Assembly: GCA_017305195.1 (NCBI GenBank)
Contig: JAFKMU010000054.1
Span: forward strand, 1 to 64,000
Reading direction: 5' to 3'
DNA length: 64,000 nt
DNA from: Verrucomicrobiota bacterium
GTDB taxonomy: Bacteria; Verrucomicrobiota; Verrucomicrobiia; Chthoniobacterales; Terrimicrobiaceae
Positions 63,210 through 64,000 of the stretch are shown here, piece by piece (within the stretch, counting starts at the first letter, position 1; each line of letters begins with the position of its first letter). The notes below the pieces were generated by a model. It searched no databases. It worked only from the letters and a program-made list of their open reading frames with translations, and was not told where the DNA came from. Made by a program: the position numbers and the translations under genes.

Positions 63210-64000
63210 ACGTTGCTTCCGCTCCATTTGAGTTTCTGGCGCAGCACCTCCGGGAAGAGCTTCTCCGGGAGCATGACGAGCGGCAGCCTGCGGTCGCTCT
63301 GCGAAATGCGCAGGGTGTCGCCGAGGTGCATGGCATGGTTGCCCTGCCCATCGACGGTCACGAAGACGGAATGCTCGGCCACGATGAGTTCGCTGGTGAT
63401 GATCGACCGGTCGCTCACGACCGTGGACCGGTTGGTCAGCACGTGCGGGCAGATCGGGGTAATGACGAATCCTCCAGAGTCCGGCATGAGGATCGGGCCT
63501 CCCGCCGAGAGCGAATAAGCCGTGGACCCCGTCGGGGTCGCGATGATGAGCCCGTCGGCATTGTAGTCCGTAAGCTCCGCTCCATCGATCTTGACGCGCA
63601 GTTTCACCAACTGGGATCGTTCGCCGCGGCTGATGACGACGTCATTCAAGCCAAACATTTTGCGACTTTTGCCCCCCGGGGAGATCAGTTCGGTCAAAAG
63701 GAGGCTGCGCTGGCTCAGGATATAGTCCTTGCGGATGATGCTGTCCACCGCCCGGGGAATCTCCGTGGCGGCGGCGCAGGTCAGGAATCCCAGCGAGCCG
63801 ATGTTGATGCCAAAGATGGGCCGGATGTCCTCGCCGATCTTGTGGACGACGCGCAGGATCGTGCCATCGCCTCCCATCACGACCAGGAGGTCGCACTGGC
63901 GGGCCAGCGCCCGTTCGTCGAGATCCGAGGAGATGCCGACAAGCTCGGCGGTGGATTTATCAGCCAGAAAACCGACATTTTTCTCCTCCAGGGCGCTAAT
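63206..64000 (-). CDS. nadK: NAD kinase (5' end outside window)
   Basis: At least 264 residues visible; the frame remains open to the right edge, so the N-terminus lies beyond it. The GGDGTILR motif (phosphate binding), NDVVISRGERSQLVKLRVKI and YNADGLIIATPTGSTAYSLS are the NAD-kinase signatures, with PICPHVLTNRSTVV further on. It phosphorylates NAD to NADP in the cytoplasm. The stop overlaps the EIIA gene downstream. A GTG within the frame at 63880 should not be taken as the start: about 40 more in-frame residues precede it (including DLLVVMGGDGT). Confidence 0.95.
   Translation of the reverse strand: MSALEEKNVGFLADKSTAELVGISSDLDERALARQCDLLVVMGGDGTILRVVHKIGEDIRPIFGINIGSLGFLTCAAATEIPRAVDSIIRKDYILSQRSLLLTELISPGGKSRKMFGLNDVVISRGERSQLVKLRVKIDGAELTDYNADGLIIATPTGSTAYSLSAGGPILMPDSGGFVITPICPHVLTNRSTVVSDRSIITSELIVAEHSVFVTVDGQGNHAMHLGDTLRISQSDRRLPLVMLPEKLFPEVLRQKLKWSGSNV

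Overview
The window looks like chromosomal DNA of a GC-rich Gram-negative bacterium, most likely a verrucomicrobium. Pointers are a PEP-CTERM protein built of T5SS/PEP-CTERM-type beta repeats, a VWA/DUF4159 cluster beside a Gly/Gln-rich repeat protein, outer-membrane and lipoprotein genes, and fused ATP-grasp/alpha-E with transglutaminases. The phylum is an inference from gene content; a genus (something like Terrimicrobium or another Chthoniobacterales) would be a guess. Nearly all of the window is coding, genes overlap tightly (ATGA, TAATG, GTGA junctions), and there is one tRNA, no rRNA, no CRISPR and no phage.

Layout. 1-4.9 kb: the 3' end of a protein with 27 in-window DKQGQG repeats, a membrane VWA/glutamine-amidotransferase-like protein and two DUF4159 proteins. 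5-11.9 kb: Mop protein, citrate synthase, PEP-CTERM repeat protein, small beta-barrel protein, tRNA-Thr(CGT), rplM-rpsI. 12-18.3 kb: four overlapping genes (ATP-grasp/alpha-E fusion, two transglutaminases, DUF2126 protein), a predicted peptide ligase/peptidase system. 18.3-26.5 kb, minus strand: DEAD helicase, dienelactone hydrolase, then an Rrf2 regulator followed by a sulfate ABC operon (sbp, an embedded M14 peptidase, cysT, cysW, cysA), and an L,D-transpeptidase. 26.5-32 kb: Fn3/ASH-type surface protein, 6-phosphogluconate dehydrogenase, halogenase-like flavoprotein, lipoprotein, esterase. 32-36 kb: gap-pgk-tpiA glycolytic cluster, with csp and aroK upstream. 36-42 kb: purE, tsaC, murJ, ECF sigma factor, anti-sigma/VWA fusion. 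42-47.6 kb: tag, cobalamin adenosyltransferase, opgG, zwf, glk. 47.6-55 kb, minus strand: soluble hybrid histidine kinase and three TPR proteins, one fused to a VPS4/CDC48-like AAA+ ATPase. 55-64 kb: acyl-CoA-synthetase-like enzyme, rpmE, prfA, prmC, murA, a membrane protein, rodA, an Opp/Dpp-type ATPase, an EIIA-Ntr-like protein and the start-less (window-truncated) NAD kinase.

Central carbon metabolism is well represented: glk, zwf and gnd give the oxidative pentose phosphate entry, gap/pgk/tpiA lower glycolysis, gltA entry to the TCA cycle. Cell envelope assembly is represented by murA, murJ, rodA, opgG and the L,D-transpeptidase. The least-understood units are the ATP-grasp/transglutaminase operon, the TPR-AAA/TPR-membrane pair and the sigma factor coupled to a fused anti-sigma/VWA protein. 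Two different inverted-repeat-bounded intergenic elements (42078-42187 and 52289-52452) look like MITE-type repeats, and an intrinsic terminator ends exactly at the pgk start codon.
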